A program made the position numbers and the translations under genes. Under the pieces are notes generated by a model. That model made no database searches and was not told where the DNA came from. It saw only the letters and a list, made by a program, of their open reading frames with translations. 64,000 bases of DNA from Symbiodinium natans (taxonomy: Eukaryota; Sar; Dinophyceae; Suessiales; Symbiodiniaceae), in NCBI GenBank assembly GCA_905221605.1, contig CAJNDS010000236.1, forward strand, positions 62,001 through 126,000. The letters are read 5' to 3'. Shown here one piece after another: positions 36,608-50,100 of this stretch; position 1 is the first letter of the stretch; every line of letters starts with the position of its first letter.

Positions 36608-37394
36608 TGCACCCAACGCCCCAACCCCTTTTTTGGGAAAGACCCCGTTTGTGATGATTCCTCTGTTTTCCGGATTTAGGACTTGCCTTGCGGTGAGCGG
36701 CTCACGTTGACCTGCCACTAGGGGCCATGTCGGGCACCGAAGGTTTAGGGTTTCGGGTTTAGGGTCATGAGTTGAACTGGAGTCTAACATCAGCCTCTTT
36801 TAACAGCTAAGGCGTCAAGGGTTAACATAAGTCAAAAACCTCCAGTGCAGGCGTCCTCCACGTGCTTACGTATACACTTCGGCATTGTCCTGGGTGCGTT
36901 CGTTATGCTCTTGATTTGACTTGGGGACCACGTGCTTGAACTCGGTTGCCTAAGGGACGTGACATTTATAAACCGACCAGCCACCCGGTCCAGACAAGAG
37001 CCTCATTATGATCATTGCTGCCCCGATTGCGTGGGGCGGCTGTGCTTTGAATGAACCTTTGACAGGAAGGATTGGCAAACCAGAAACGCAAAACAACTCC
37101 TGAATCCTTCAACAGACAACCACGGCAACCCTGCAACTGACACTAACCTATTCAAGCACAACCCCAGGCAAAGCCAAACCCAATGACGACATTCGGGATT
37201 CAAGCACAACTTGTCAAAAGTGAACATATGTAGAATGTGGGCCTTGCTGGGTTCATGGTACAACCGGGGAAGGACGCATTAAGAATATTGTGATAGTTGA
37301 TGACGCGGTGGCAGCAGTTCGTATACAACAATGGGCAAGGGTTCTGCTAACTGCGCCACCCTGCGTTGTGCAATTCTTTGACGACAGAATCTTG

Positions 37395-37528
37395 TCTTGA
37401 AAGGCACTCCGCATAATGTCTGCCTTGTCCGGGTGGTAGCGGAGTGCCAGCTGCAAGTATGTGCGCCGAAGCTTGACCGCGTCTTGCCGCACGTCCGGAA
37501 GAAAGAACTCCATGGCCGTCGCATGCAC
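37395..37528 (-). CDS. J-domain (DnaJ-like) exon
   Basis: The minus frame reads DVRQDAVKLRRTYLQLALRY followed directly by HPDKAD, i.e. helix II and the HPD motif that stimulates Hsp70 ATPase. Helices III-IV were not found in continuation, and no good acceptor was seen at the 5' side. This may be a single exon of a larger gene or a fragment. Confidence 0.5.
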
Positions 37529-37529
37529 A

Positions 37530-40500
37530 CCGATTTAAGCGGTGAGCGCATGACATCCACGTCTCTTGTATTTCACTGGCCGCATGGCTACGCAAAGCTT
37601 GGCATTTGCATTGAGACATGGGCTCCGATTGCCAAAACAAGAACTGGCACATTTGCACTGACAATGCCGCGGCATCTCCCGAATGGCCCTGCAACCTTGA
37701 CTGTGCAGGCTTTGCAGCATACGAAACCTCAGCCAACTCACAACCTTTTGCATCCAGGCCTCTGATCCAATGCACAACCTACCCTGTGTAACCTTCACCG
37801 CATGTGACTCTGTCAGGCTTTTTCCTTGGCGCAACACCAACGGTTCAGATTTCCAACCCATGTCGTCAATTCAGCTCTCCTTGCCATAGAAGCAGCATGC
37901 TGAAACCAACGAACTTTCGGCAAAACGGAGAGCTAGCAATTCGAGCTACGAAGCCTCATAGTGATACAGCGAGACAAGAGGTCGTGAACGTGCATCTCCC
38001 GTGCCACAAGTCAGTTTTACGCGGGCAATTAAGACGACGCAGATTCTCTTCGAGCTTCCCCCGCCAAGTAGCCGAGTCGTGTTAAATGGTGCCCTTCAAC
38101 CTGAACCTCAACAAAGACATTAACCTCGTAAAGACAAAAATGGGAAAAGAAACCTTCGAGGGAGTAGATGGTTGTTTTTGCTTGCTGTCTTCGCCTACAT
38201 ATGCAGGGAGATGCCGAAGTGCGTGCGTTTTGCGCAAGTAATCAAAAACTATCCGCGAGTCATCGTCTTCAGATCGAACTGACTGCAGCACTGATGTCAC
38301 TGATGGCTTGTAGACTCGCTGCGCCGCGAGCTTTGAGTTTCCAAAGCAGCCAGGGTGAAACGCGAATCTTCAGATTAGTCGCCTGCAGCAGCAGAAGGCA
38401 GACAAACACAGACTGTCAAGACAAACATCGCATTTCGCCAAGCCGGGAGGAGTCTCTTTTATCCGCAGCAGGTGCAAAAGCACGCAACCAACAAGAAGCC
38501 TGTCCACACACTTGCGAGGCTTGGCTTCAACTTGCAAGGCACAGCTGCAGCCTTCGGCGACATCGATATTGAATCTGCATGGTGAGAACACCTGAATTCA
38601 CAGGTCAGCTGGTGTGCCAAAGAGAATCTCAGCGGAGCGGCGCAAAATAAGCAAGCTGCGATGCAAAGCGCACCACCTCCTACTCCCCTGTTGGATGCGA
38701 AGCGGAATCACAGCAAGGCCACTTCGTGCCTTGATGTGGGCGTTGACAATATTACCTGGCGCAGAGCTGCTTTGCGCACTTCATTCCCGGTGGTGCGCTC
38801 GTTTCTTGTACTAATTAAGCCCCGATGCACTTATAACTTATAACTTAATTTCCTGCTGCTGAATGCAATGTGCAACGTGCCAATTGTCCACGTCCCCTAG
38901 AAATCATTGATGATGGGTTTGGACTGCCCTTCTCGAGGGTCCATCATCACCTGTGTCACCATTGTGTTCTACGGCACACTTCCTCTTTCTGCCTGCTACT
39001 TGCCTGCTTAAAGAAGGTCTTTCAGTGCCTTCTCGAACCAGAGTAGACTGCTGCTTGCCTTCGGAGTCTTGTCACTTGCCAGGCTCTCCTAAATGCTGTC
39101 CTTCTCTACTTTTTGCCACCCGCCAAGCAGGCTAGCCATACTGCAGTCAACACTCCAGTAGGCAATGGTTGAAACACAGCAGTTGAAGTAGCAGGAGGTT
39201 GGCTTTTTGACTCTGATTCGCAGCATCCGTAGACGCCCTGCGTGTCTTAGGCAGGCTGAGCCCGGCAACCAATCTCGGCTGCTGTACTTTGAACACCTAC
39301 GAAGTGGGATGGGATACTACAGTACCGCGTTTCAAACAAGCCGCACTCACTCAAAGAAAGCGTAAGAATATTGCCAGAATAAATCGCAGACTGTGGACAT
39401 CGCAGGAGGTTTGCCATCAACCCCATCACACAAAGAGACAAAGGCAGTCACCACAAGTTTCGCAAAAGGTCCAAAATCTGCTTGGCCCTCTCCAGTGCCA
39501 ACTGAGCAAACAAGTTTGTCTCTATTAAGCCCGAATGTTCATCTCCACAAGTTATCTTGCGTCCTCTCCAGTGTTTGAGGTCACGTGAAGGGCAACATGG
39601 TGGCTTTCCCGATGAAGAAATCGTTCTTTTCCCCACCCACCGTCGAACTGGGCGTTCACCAGCTGAGCGAGAACACTCCCCCTTTTTTATCCTATTGGGG
39701 TCTACTGTAGGGTTTGTATTCTACACTCCGTTTGTCATCATTTCTTTCCGTGCACAAGCATGGGGACTAAAAGGGTGAGGGATACTTGGGCCGGCAGTAA
39801 CGCAGCAGCCTCACCCCTTGGACATTATTGGCGTTCTGCGCATCCGGTGCATCGCGTGCACGCCTACAATCTGGGTGAAGCACTTTGATGCAAGCAATGT
39901 CTGTTCTTGGGCCTCAACTCTAAACCCTAAACCCTAAACCCTAAAAACGACGGGAGTTGCCGAGGACCTGCAGCTGCAGACAATCTGCAGCCACACATGA
40001 GCCACACAAAGTTCCATCAGGCTGGCAGCCAAAGCTGTTGAGGCGGTTTGACCGACTTTTAGCGAAGATCTTGAAAAGGTCGCAACAAGGTTGTTAAGAG
40101 TTTTGGAGGGTCCGAGACGACTTAAGATTGATTTGACGTGGGGGCTGCGTGTGGTCTGAAACTGGTATGGTTCTACAAATGCTGGAGTAGAATGGGCTGT
40201 TTGTGCAAGGCGACACACTTGGGTTGAAGTTTGTTCAGCTGCTCGAACTTCCCTCATGTACAGCATTTCTGCTCGAGGTTTACGCGTCGGCCGAAGAGAT
40301 AAACGATCCAGCCCGCGCAGTAGGCATCTTCGAGGTTGTCCCCAGGTCCAGATGCTGCGAGTAGATTCCGAGGTGTTCCACCGCTGTAGATTGCAGCATG
40401 TCGAAGTCTGCAACGGTATCAAAGTCTACAAATGGCAACGCAGCATGCCGGCAACTACAAACGCAGAAGAAACTCGAAACTCTCGAACTTGGGCAACTTG

Positions 40501-43500
40501 CAACAATCAATCCAAGTGGTTGGATGTCGATGCAACCGGGCTTGCAAACATGGTCTGGCTTTGCCTTGGGGATTCTTCCCTACTGTTTGCTACGTTTCAG
40601 TTACGTTTCTGCCTTTTTTTCTTTTCGCGCCAAGGGGGCCAAGGGGTGGCACCGGCCTCATGCTTCTCATGCGTGGGACCTCCCTGCTGATCATCTGGTC
40701 GCCGCGCCGGATGAAGAGCCTGGGGGGGGGGGCGGGCTGCTCGAAGATTCAAGGCCCCGTCGTGAAGTGACAGTGCGGAAAAGCCGGTCAAGAGCGTTTG
40801 CAATCCGCAGCCTGACTTGAGCTATTGAGGGAGGTTGACTGGGCATGGAGCGTAACCGGCGTAGTTCCTGCGACGATCTTTTCCATACCGTCGGGATCAC
40901 CTGGCTCAGCACTTCTGGCGCGTGCGAGCCTACCGCCTACTGCAATCGGTTTTCGAAAGACACAGGGCTAGGCCAGCTTGTCCGTAACCGTGGCCAAGCT
41001 TAGCGGGCCTTGTGTCTGGTTGGCTTTCCGAATGAACCTTGCAGCAAGGTGAATTGGTCGGGGCTTGAGAGAATGTGAAAGGCGAGCAGGAAATTGCGCA
41101 GAAGGCCGATGCTCAAGCTAGATACAAGAGTGATACAGTCTAGACAATTACAAGCCTTAAGGGCAGCCTTAAACGAATCTTAGGGCCTGCCTGTCACCTC
41201 CCTCAGTCCCTCAGCACTCGCTGGCGGCGCGGCATGCCCGGCAACACCACCAAATGGAAGCGGCCCATCCTCCAAGGATAGCTGCTGCTGAAAGATGTCT
41301 TTTTCAGGGTTTAGGGTTTAGGGTTTTGTTTTAGGGTTTAGGGTTTAAGCTTCAGTTTGGAGCAGTATCAGGCACATGCACGCTGCGGTGGCACGCATCG
41401 CTGTGCGGCCTGATTTGGGCCAGGTTGAACTGTTCCAAGGCACCGTCGCTGGACACCTGGGGTGCTTGGTGCTGTTGATCCAGCAGCTCTAGCAGATTAC
41501 ACGTCGCGTCAGCATCTGAGATGACTGTTGTAGACAATGCGCCTCAGTGACCTTCAGCTCGGGTGCGAAGTCGGTTGGCGGCCTGCAAAGCAACTGGCTA
41601 AGTGGAGGAGCCATGTCAACCTCCCGTGGACATATCGGCTGCATGCAGTCACGACATTGCAACTACAATGGCTGTGCTAGCTTGTGGCCTTTCCACACGA
41701 ACTCCAATAGGCACAGGTCCGTGCGAGTCTGCACGCAACCTCAAATCACAGAGAAATTAGCGAAGGCCCTGATTCTCGCAAGCTTTGTCGGCTACCTGAA
41801 GTGGTGGCTGCAATGTTCTCCTATGTTTCAGCGTTGTGGCACCAACTCAAACCGAAAGGGATGTGACTGGCTGGTGACTAACTTCAGTTACCACAGGACG
41901 GGGGCCCTGTCGGAATGCTCGTTCCTAGCTGCTAGGCACCGGTTTCTGCGATTGCCAGCGCTGAGTTCCTCACGCCTTTAGGGGATGGAAGCACGCAATG
42001 AGACAGGTTCAGCTGAAGTTCCGATGCTGCTCCAGCCATTCCCATCTACTGGTTTTGTCTGATGACCTGACTACCGAAAGATTCCCCCCAAAGAAGGAAC
42101 CATGCAGGGGTTCAGAGCTCAACGCTGAATAAGGTCCTGGCTCTACTGCAAACATCTGTGGGTAGCGAACGATCCTTGGCGGTAGTGTAGTTGCTGCTTG
42201 ATGGTGCGCCATCTGCCGTGCCCCGGACTTATGGATGCAGCGACCGTTCCGCTACTCATGTTCGTGTCACGAAGCATCGCGCAGCCAATGTGGGGCTGAG
42301 ACTTCAGAACTATCATCGCGCTTTTGCGTAGCTCCTGCTGCATCTCCTGGCATCAATGCAACTCTTGCCGGCACGTATGTCCGAGAAAGACTGGTGAACT
42401 TGCTCTAGCCATAGGCCTTGGAACTACGAGAGCACGAGTCAACGCGGTAGCACGAAGGAAATGACATTAGATGTGCATCACAGAACTTGCAACCAAACCG
42501 CTGCGTCCTCCACCCGACTCTTGCCATTCACAGCGTACACACGGTCAAACGCAACGACCTGCTCTTGGGAGCAGCTGGGGCTGACTCTTTTCAAGCTAGC
42601 AGCGCTTCAATCCGCAATTGCAGTGCGACTGTTTTTTCGTGCCCAAATTTCCGAATTTCCCCCAGCGGTACCTCGCAACCCGGGTGCGTGCGGTTCCAAG
42701 CAGCCAGGAGGCCGCCGGGGGCCTTCACGAAAGCAGCGACAAGAAAATGTCACTTACCACCACCTTTTGCCTTTCAAGACAGAGGCCATCTGCAGCACGT
42801 GCATGACTATCAAGGGTTTAAGGCATCTTCAGGCTACACTGCACGATGGAGCGTTTGTTCCGCGAAAGGGTCGACTAGGATCCGTACAATTTCACGCACC
42901 ACCAGTACCTCACAGGTGGATGCGCACAAACCTCCTACGCCTGCCAGCAGATACTGTAAGCAGGGAGCTGCCAGAAAGCCCAGTCTCAGTTAAGGCTGGG
43001 CACCCTGGGTGCTTTGTGGAAACGGCCGCTGCCGTCCATAGCCTCATCATGCAAACTCTATGTGGCCATGGCAAGCGAGAAAAGGTCTAGTTGTCATACA
43101 ATGGCTAGTGCTCGCAAGTAAACTTTTCGGACTTCCGCTCAGCCTTTCAGCATCTACACTAATCTACACTACGAGTTGCATCAAACGGTTGCTCGTGATT
43201 TTTGGTTTTCCTTCTTAGTGTAGCGCACAACTGTATGAAGCCAAAGGAAAAACATCATACTGTAAGCAGAACTGTCTAACCAAGAGTGCTTTGTGCCCGC
43301 TAGCCCTTGCTCTTCTTCACTTCACTACGCCCCAATTCACCACAGCCATCTCTCTGCACCGTGGACCGTGAAAATAAGGCACCCCGCCCCTCGACCAGGC
43401 GTTGCCAAAGGGGTGGCCTGTGGTGTCTCCTGGGAAACAGCAGCGACGGGCGTGTGATCGTTCCGTGACGGCAAGAAGAAGAGCAAAAGGAGACTTCAAG

Positions 43501-44190
43501 TGGCAGCACCTCCGAGTCAGAGAGCTGGCCACGGGCACGCCTCAGGATTAGAGAAGGAAGACAGGCGCTTGGCCGCAGCCTGAAGAAAAAGGGCTTGCAA
43601 ATGCTAACAGCACCAAAGTATGGCAGCAACTTCATCCAACTTCCGCGGCTTTGCCTATGACATCCTCTGACTAACCGTAGTATGGAGGTTTACGAAAATA
43701 GGGGGCCCCCAGAATAGACCCTTAGATAGTAGGATTCCCTTATCATAAGCACACCCCTTGGGCAGCAGCAGAAAGTCCCCGTAGCCGCTGAAGTGGGCGA
43801 AGCCGAAGCCTTGGTGTCCCAAGGCTTGCTTCCTTACTTACTTGCTTACTTCGTATCTTACTTAGCTACTTAGTTACTTACGTACTGACTTACTTACTTC
43901 GTATCAGCATGTCCTTATTCGTTGAGCCGTCAAATCTTGTCCTTCAAGACTATTGCGCACATTAAAAACAAAAAGGCCCCGCCCCAGCGCATCTGACATA
44001 TATACTAATATATACATACGTGCAGAGTATTTGTTACTTGGTCGCACACTGGCAATAACTCCTCTGACTTCTCCTCTGACTTCGCGCTCCTGACGTTCTC
44101 AGTTCAGCCGCCGGGAGAAGCCGTCTTGGCTCATCCCGATTGAAGCAGAGCATTATGTACAGGTGTCACGCCTACTGCCCAGCTGATCCT
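37530..44190. other. No convincing gene
   Basis: Contains CCCTAAA repeats (39917-39946), TTTAGGG repeats (41308-41349), a possible family 3 element (43683-43765) and a CTTA-type repeat (43826-43908). Some minus frames look protein-like (for example LIETNLFAQLALERAKQILD near 39510) but no family could be named. Confidence 0.5.
43826..43908. repeat. CTTA tetramer repeat
   Basis: Imperfect CTTA/CTTG units with interspersed CTTCGTAT. Confidence 0.85.
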
Positions 44191-44192
44191 GG

Positions 44193-47100
44193 TCACTCTC
44201 CGGGGGATGCCCTACCCCGAGCACTGCCACCCCCACGAGCGCTGCCGCGAGCACTCCCGCGCTCGCGCGGAGAAGCCTCGCCGCGGCCCCCACGCGCCGA
44301 GGGCGGAGCTCGCGCCGAAGGTGGAGCTCGCGCCGAAGGTGGAGCTCGTGCACTCGTCGGGGCGGTGTCGCGACCCCAGTATTTCTGGCGCTTCTCACTG
44401 GCAATCGTTTTTTGGGGGTCGATGTGCGTGTCAGTAGGTGGGCCCTCAAGGGCGGTCAATGGGTCTGACGGGTCATTTGTGTCCCTCTCCTTGTAGCCTT
44501 GTCGTACGTCAGCATCTTCAGCAGCCTCTGCTGCTGCTGCAGCAGCTGCTGCAGCTGCTGCACCAGGCCTCTTTGGCCCTGTGTCGCGAGGCGTGTCGGG
44601 AAGCTTCTCCTTGTCGGCTGCGCGCTCTCCCGCGTATTGGTACTTGTCTGGGTGTTCCATGAGTTCCAATACATTTCCCAGCTGCGCGTGCAGCTCCACT
44701 TCCAGCTCGTGACGGACGATGTCTGACTGCCAGTCCAAGTAGTGAGTCGAGGGCCTCCTAGCAAGCGGTGCAGTGGCAGCCGAGAAGTCCGTGATCTCCT
44801 TCTGGGACGGCAGATAGAAGGGGAGCGCGATGGGCTTCAGAAACTGGCCCTCCAAGTCCTCCCCATCATAGGATGCCAGAGGTGAGATCTCGCACTTCAG
44901 GTCTTCAGTTTCCCCGGCCACCTTGGAGTCCACGAACTCGCCGCCAGCGCGGATGATCCAGCGTTGGTGAAGCTGGCCAAGTGCCTGCACTGCCGTCTGC
45001 GGAGAGTTGGGCCCCGAGATGTTCTTGACCACTGCATACTCCGCCCGCGGAACCTTGAAACTTGGAAGCATTTGGGTGGGACTAACATAGGGGCCTGAAT
45101 AATACATAGGGTTTTGGGGGGGATATTATACGTAGTACATGTACAAAGGAGCCCGAAGGGAAAACTGTTAGTAGTTATCCCGACCCGTATATTGCCCGAT
45201 GCTGCCCCGGCCTCCAGGGCAACTACACTCTTGCACAGCTGGAAGGCATCGAAGATGAACATCTCAAGCCGCCTGGCATTCCGGTCGTGCTTAACCTGAC
45301 TCATGGCTGGGATAGCAATGATGGCATGAACATCTTCAATTTATATTCCTTATTGGGCATGAGTACCCTTAAACATGTAAAATGTTTCCCAACTATGGCA
45401 AAGTAACAGGCTCCACCTTGTGGCCGAGCTTTACATCCACGTAGGGCATGGCCTGGCAGCGCCACACGGTGCGGCACATGTGTGGACAGCGCTCGACGCA
45501 CATGGGCCCGCCTTCGGGATGACGTGCCATTTCTTTGGCCACGCATCTTTGGGCAGCTGAGCCACCTCTGAAAGACATCCGAAGCATCACCCCTCGAACT
45601 GGAAACTCCGGGGCATTTAGAGGCGACAGCCAACTTATGTCTGTATGCTTGGCTTTCTAGCCGACGCCTTTTTGACAAAGTCGATCTTGAAGAAGTACTG
45701 AGACAAGTTTCCAGCACTCAGTTCCAGTGGCATTCCACCGGAGCCTGCCTGGATCAGGTTTGGCAGCACATGGGTGAAGTTCTTGTGACAGGAAGCACGG
45801 AGCCCGAAAGTATCACCATCTGTTTCTCTCCCTCCCTTTCCACGCCTGCTTTCGCCGCTTCTTCAAGTCCTCTCAAGAATCGTGCTTTTTAGGGTTTTGG
45901 GTTTAGGATTTAGGGTTTAGGGACACCCCTCTCTGTGCAACCTACCCGCCACTCCAGCGCTTGTCCTCCGGAATCTCGAAAAACTCCAGAACGGATGCCT
46001 TGGTCTTGGAAGTTGAGTCGAGTTTGCCATCCCCGTCCACGTCTTCAAAGACGTCCCGGTAGATTTGGGAGCAGAAGATGCCATACTGCTCCTGGCTCAA
46101 TGGAACATAATGGAACCATACCACACTCAACGCCTTTGGCATCCTTCCCTCAAGTCGGCGAAACCCCTGCAGAATCCCACAGGTGCTTTCGCATGCTTGC
46201 GCACCTCTGGGAGCACCTTCTCCATGGTCTTGAGGCCAGCATCTGCCTCTCAATTCTCAAACTTCGCCTCCCTACATCTTTCCCTGCGCAGAGCCATTAC
46301 CCGTTCGGCCCATTACCTGTCCAGTTCTGTTTGGGGCCATTCCCTTGCCTTGCAGGTGTCACAGAAGCCGATGAAGATCGGGTCACCGACCTTGGCTAGG
46401 ATGTTGTCGATGCTGCAGACCTGCAATGCAACAGAGAACGCTGGCGCGTCAGTCGGCACTTCCAGAGCACCCTTTCGGCAAATACATATAGATATATATA
46501 CATATTTATTTATCTATATTTATTAATATATTTCTTTATCGGTTCAGGGCAAGGGGCGGCGAAGCAAGGGCAGCGGCGGCTGACGCCGCCCCGCTCCCGC
46601 TGGGTCGGCGCATATATGTGGTCCCGGGCTCCGTGGCCCCCTCCCCCCCCCATGGTATCCCCCCCCCCTGCATGGTATATCCCCCCCCCCCCCCCCCCCC
46701 CCTGAATAGTATGCCCCCCTCCCCCTCCACCTAACCCTTACCCCTAACCTCCCAACCACACCCGCACCACAGAGACCTTAAACCCCAGAACCCCCCCAAC
46801 CACGCCCACACCACAGGCAATGAATGACAATGAATGACAATGAATGACAATGAATGACAATGAATGACAATGAATGACAATGAATGACAATGAATGACAA
46901 TGAATGACAATGAATGACAATGAATGACATTCTTTTTAATTCAGTTTAATTACTTCCCCCACATCTTTGTGCAGGGTTTTTATTTTACGCAGGATGCACC
47001 GCACCACACCATACGCACCACGCACCACGCAGTACGCGCGTCGCAAACCACCATGCACACATCACACATCTCACACACACACACACCACGGATTATGCGC

Positions 47101-50100
47101 CACGCGCCACACACCATGCACATACCACGTTCACCGACGCACCAGACATCATGAACACTTTCACTTACTCGTCTTCATGTCATTTTATAAGTTTTTTTAT
47201 TTAATTAATTTGAAGTAATTTCAATTAATTTTTACAAATTTGATAAATTTTAAGTAACTTTAATTAATTTTAATTAATTTTAATTAATTTTAATTAATTT
47301 TAAGTAATTTTAATTAATTTCAAATAATTTTGATTGGTTTTAATTGATTTTAATTTATCTTAATTGATTTTAAATAATTTTGATTAATTTCAATTTCCAT
47401 TAAATTTTTATTAATTTTTATTAATTTTCATTAATTTTGATTAAGTTTATAAATTTTAACTAATTTTGATTCACTTAAAGTATTTCTTTTTTTTCTTTTA
47501 GCTAATTAATTTTCCTTAAGTTTAATTAATCTTAATTAATTTGAATTCATTTTAATTTTAATTAAATTTCTACAACCGTTTAATTACATTGAAATCATCT
47601 AACTTGTGATTTTAATTTATTTCATTTTCCTTTAATTTTGTTTAATTTTAACTTACTTTTAATTAATTTTAATTATTTTAATTTTTAATTTATTTTTTTA
47701 TTTATTTTGATTAATTTACTTGAATTACCTTTTTAATTGATTTTCAATGTTTTTTAATTATGTTTATTTTTTAGTCTTTAAAACTTGTAAAATGTTTTAA
47801 TTCATTTAGTTATTTTAACTCAATGTTAATTAATGTTAATTATGTTATTAATGTTAATTACATGTTGCTTTAATTCTAGATAATTTTAAGTAACTTTAAG
47901 CAATTTAATTCATGTTAATTATTTTAGGTTAATTTTTTACGCTACTTTTATTATTTTTAAGAAATTTTCATTACTTTGTGTTTTTAGTTTCAATTAATTT
48001 CAAATAATTTTAATTAATTAGTTTTTTAAACGAAAACTTTCAAAAACTAATTCTAATTAATTTTAATATCAAATTTTTAATTAGTTTTAACCATTTTTTA
48101 ATTAATTTTAAATAATTTTCTAAATAATTTTGATTATTTTATCATTAAATTTTAATAATTTTAGATATCTTAGGTTATTCTAATTAATTTTATTTTAATT
48201 CATATATTTAATTTTACATTAATTTTAATTACGTCAAATTAATTAATTTTAATTAATTTCAATTAAATTTTAATCAATTTGAATTATTTTCACTAATTTT
48301 AATTAATTAAACTAATTATTATTCTTGATTTTTAATTTCAATTAATTTAAATTCATTTTGACTTAATTTGAATTACGTTGAATTTAATTTGACTTAGTCT
48401 AAGTCATTTGATTATTTGAATTTAATTTGAATTACTTTTGAAATTAGTGTGAATTACTTCACTTAATTGAAACTCTTTGGAATTGAACTGAATTCGTTTG
48501 AATTAATTTGAATTAATTTCAATTAACTTGAATTAGTTTGAATTCATTTTAATGTATTTCAATATTTAGTTTTAAGTAGTTTTTGAATCAAGTTTAAGAA
48601 ATTTTAATCAATTTCATCAATTTTCATCAATTTTAACCAAATTCAATCAATTTTAATCAGTTAATGTTAATTAATTCTATAATTAATTTTTATCAATTTT
48701 AATTAGTTTTAATCAATCTCAATTAATTTTACAAAACGGGGGACTGTGGGCGCGCACTTTCTCTGCCTTTTGTCGCTGTTGAAGAACTAAAAAAACCCTA
48801 GTAACAACAATATTTCTAGACTCTCCAGTCCCACGGATAACTAAAAAAACTAAAAAAGAACAATATTTCAGGACTCTCCACCAAAACCGTACGGAAAATC
48901 CGTACGGAAAACCAAAAAGACCAAAAAAACCAAAAGAACCACAAAAACAAAAAAAAACAATATTTCACGACTCTTCCAGCAGATGGCCTAATTTCAAAGA
49001 GTCCCTGAAAATTGGTTTTTTTGGTTCTTTTGGTTTTTTTGGTTTTTTGGGTTTTTTTTTGTTTTTTTGGTTTTTTTTGTCTTTCCGTACAGATTTGGTG
49101 GAGAGTCCTGAAATATTGTTGTTTTTTCGTGAGAATATTGTGGAGAATCCTGAAATATATTTGTTTGGCTTTTATGTTCTTTTTCCTAATTTTAGCTTTT
49201 TGTGTGTTTTTGTGCGTTTGTGGCTTTTTTGTGCTTTTCCGTACTGCCTTTCCTGCCTGAGCCCCCCTTCCCTCTTAGAAAATTGTGCTTTTTTCTACGC
49301 TTTTCTATATAAATTGTACTTTTCTAGGCATCGTATATTTAAAGAGTACTGTATTTAATGGGTACATGAAGGATTTAGTTTCATATTCAAGTAGCATGTA
49401 AAGAGCGTTTGAGCATTGGTTCTGCCCCAAACCCCGCATTCCCATGCTCAGTACTATAGCCTTTACTGGGTGGATGGTACGGTTCTTAGGAATTTGTGCT
49501 TTTCAAGGCTTTTCTATGTAAATTGCACTTGTCTAAGCAAATAGTATGTAAATGGTATTTCAGTAGTGCATAATTGAGTTAGTTTTCTGTTGTCAAGTAC
49601 CATTTACTGAGCATTATGTCATATTCTGTGTATATTCAATAAATCTTGCACTCACCCAATAATTGAATATTCACTGACTGCTAGATTGGTATATTCACTG
49701 ACTGCTAGATTGGTAGAATCAGCATGAAATGAGTACTGCATGGTTGAGCAATATTTGAGCAATATTTTGCCTAGTAGAAGCAATATTTGCCTGGAAACAG
49801 GTTTGTTGCCTAGAGTTATTTGCTTAAACAGTTGCTTTATTTATCTAGAGAGACTTCAAAACCCTCAAATCCAAACTTCACCAGACGTTCTCCTGAGAAG
49901 CTTGCATTTCGGTTTTTTGCGTTTGTGAATTTTCTTGTGCTATGACCTTTGTGAGGCAACAACTACTTTACTATGAGAATTGTGCATTTTAAAGCCTGTC
50001 TCTTTTCAGGCATCGCGCATCAGTCGTCTTTAACTAGTACTTCAGTAGCATTGGTTTCATTATTATGAAACTCAAGGTGTCTAGCGCGTGCTTTAGTTGT

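Noticed and set aside
46816-46928. Regular array resembling CRISPR repeats
   Set aside because: Head-to-tail decamers without spacers; a plain minisatellite in a eukaryotic intron.
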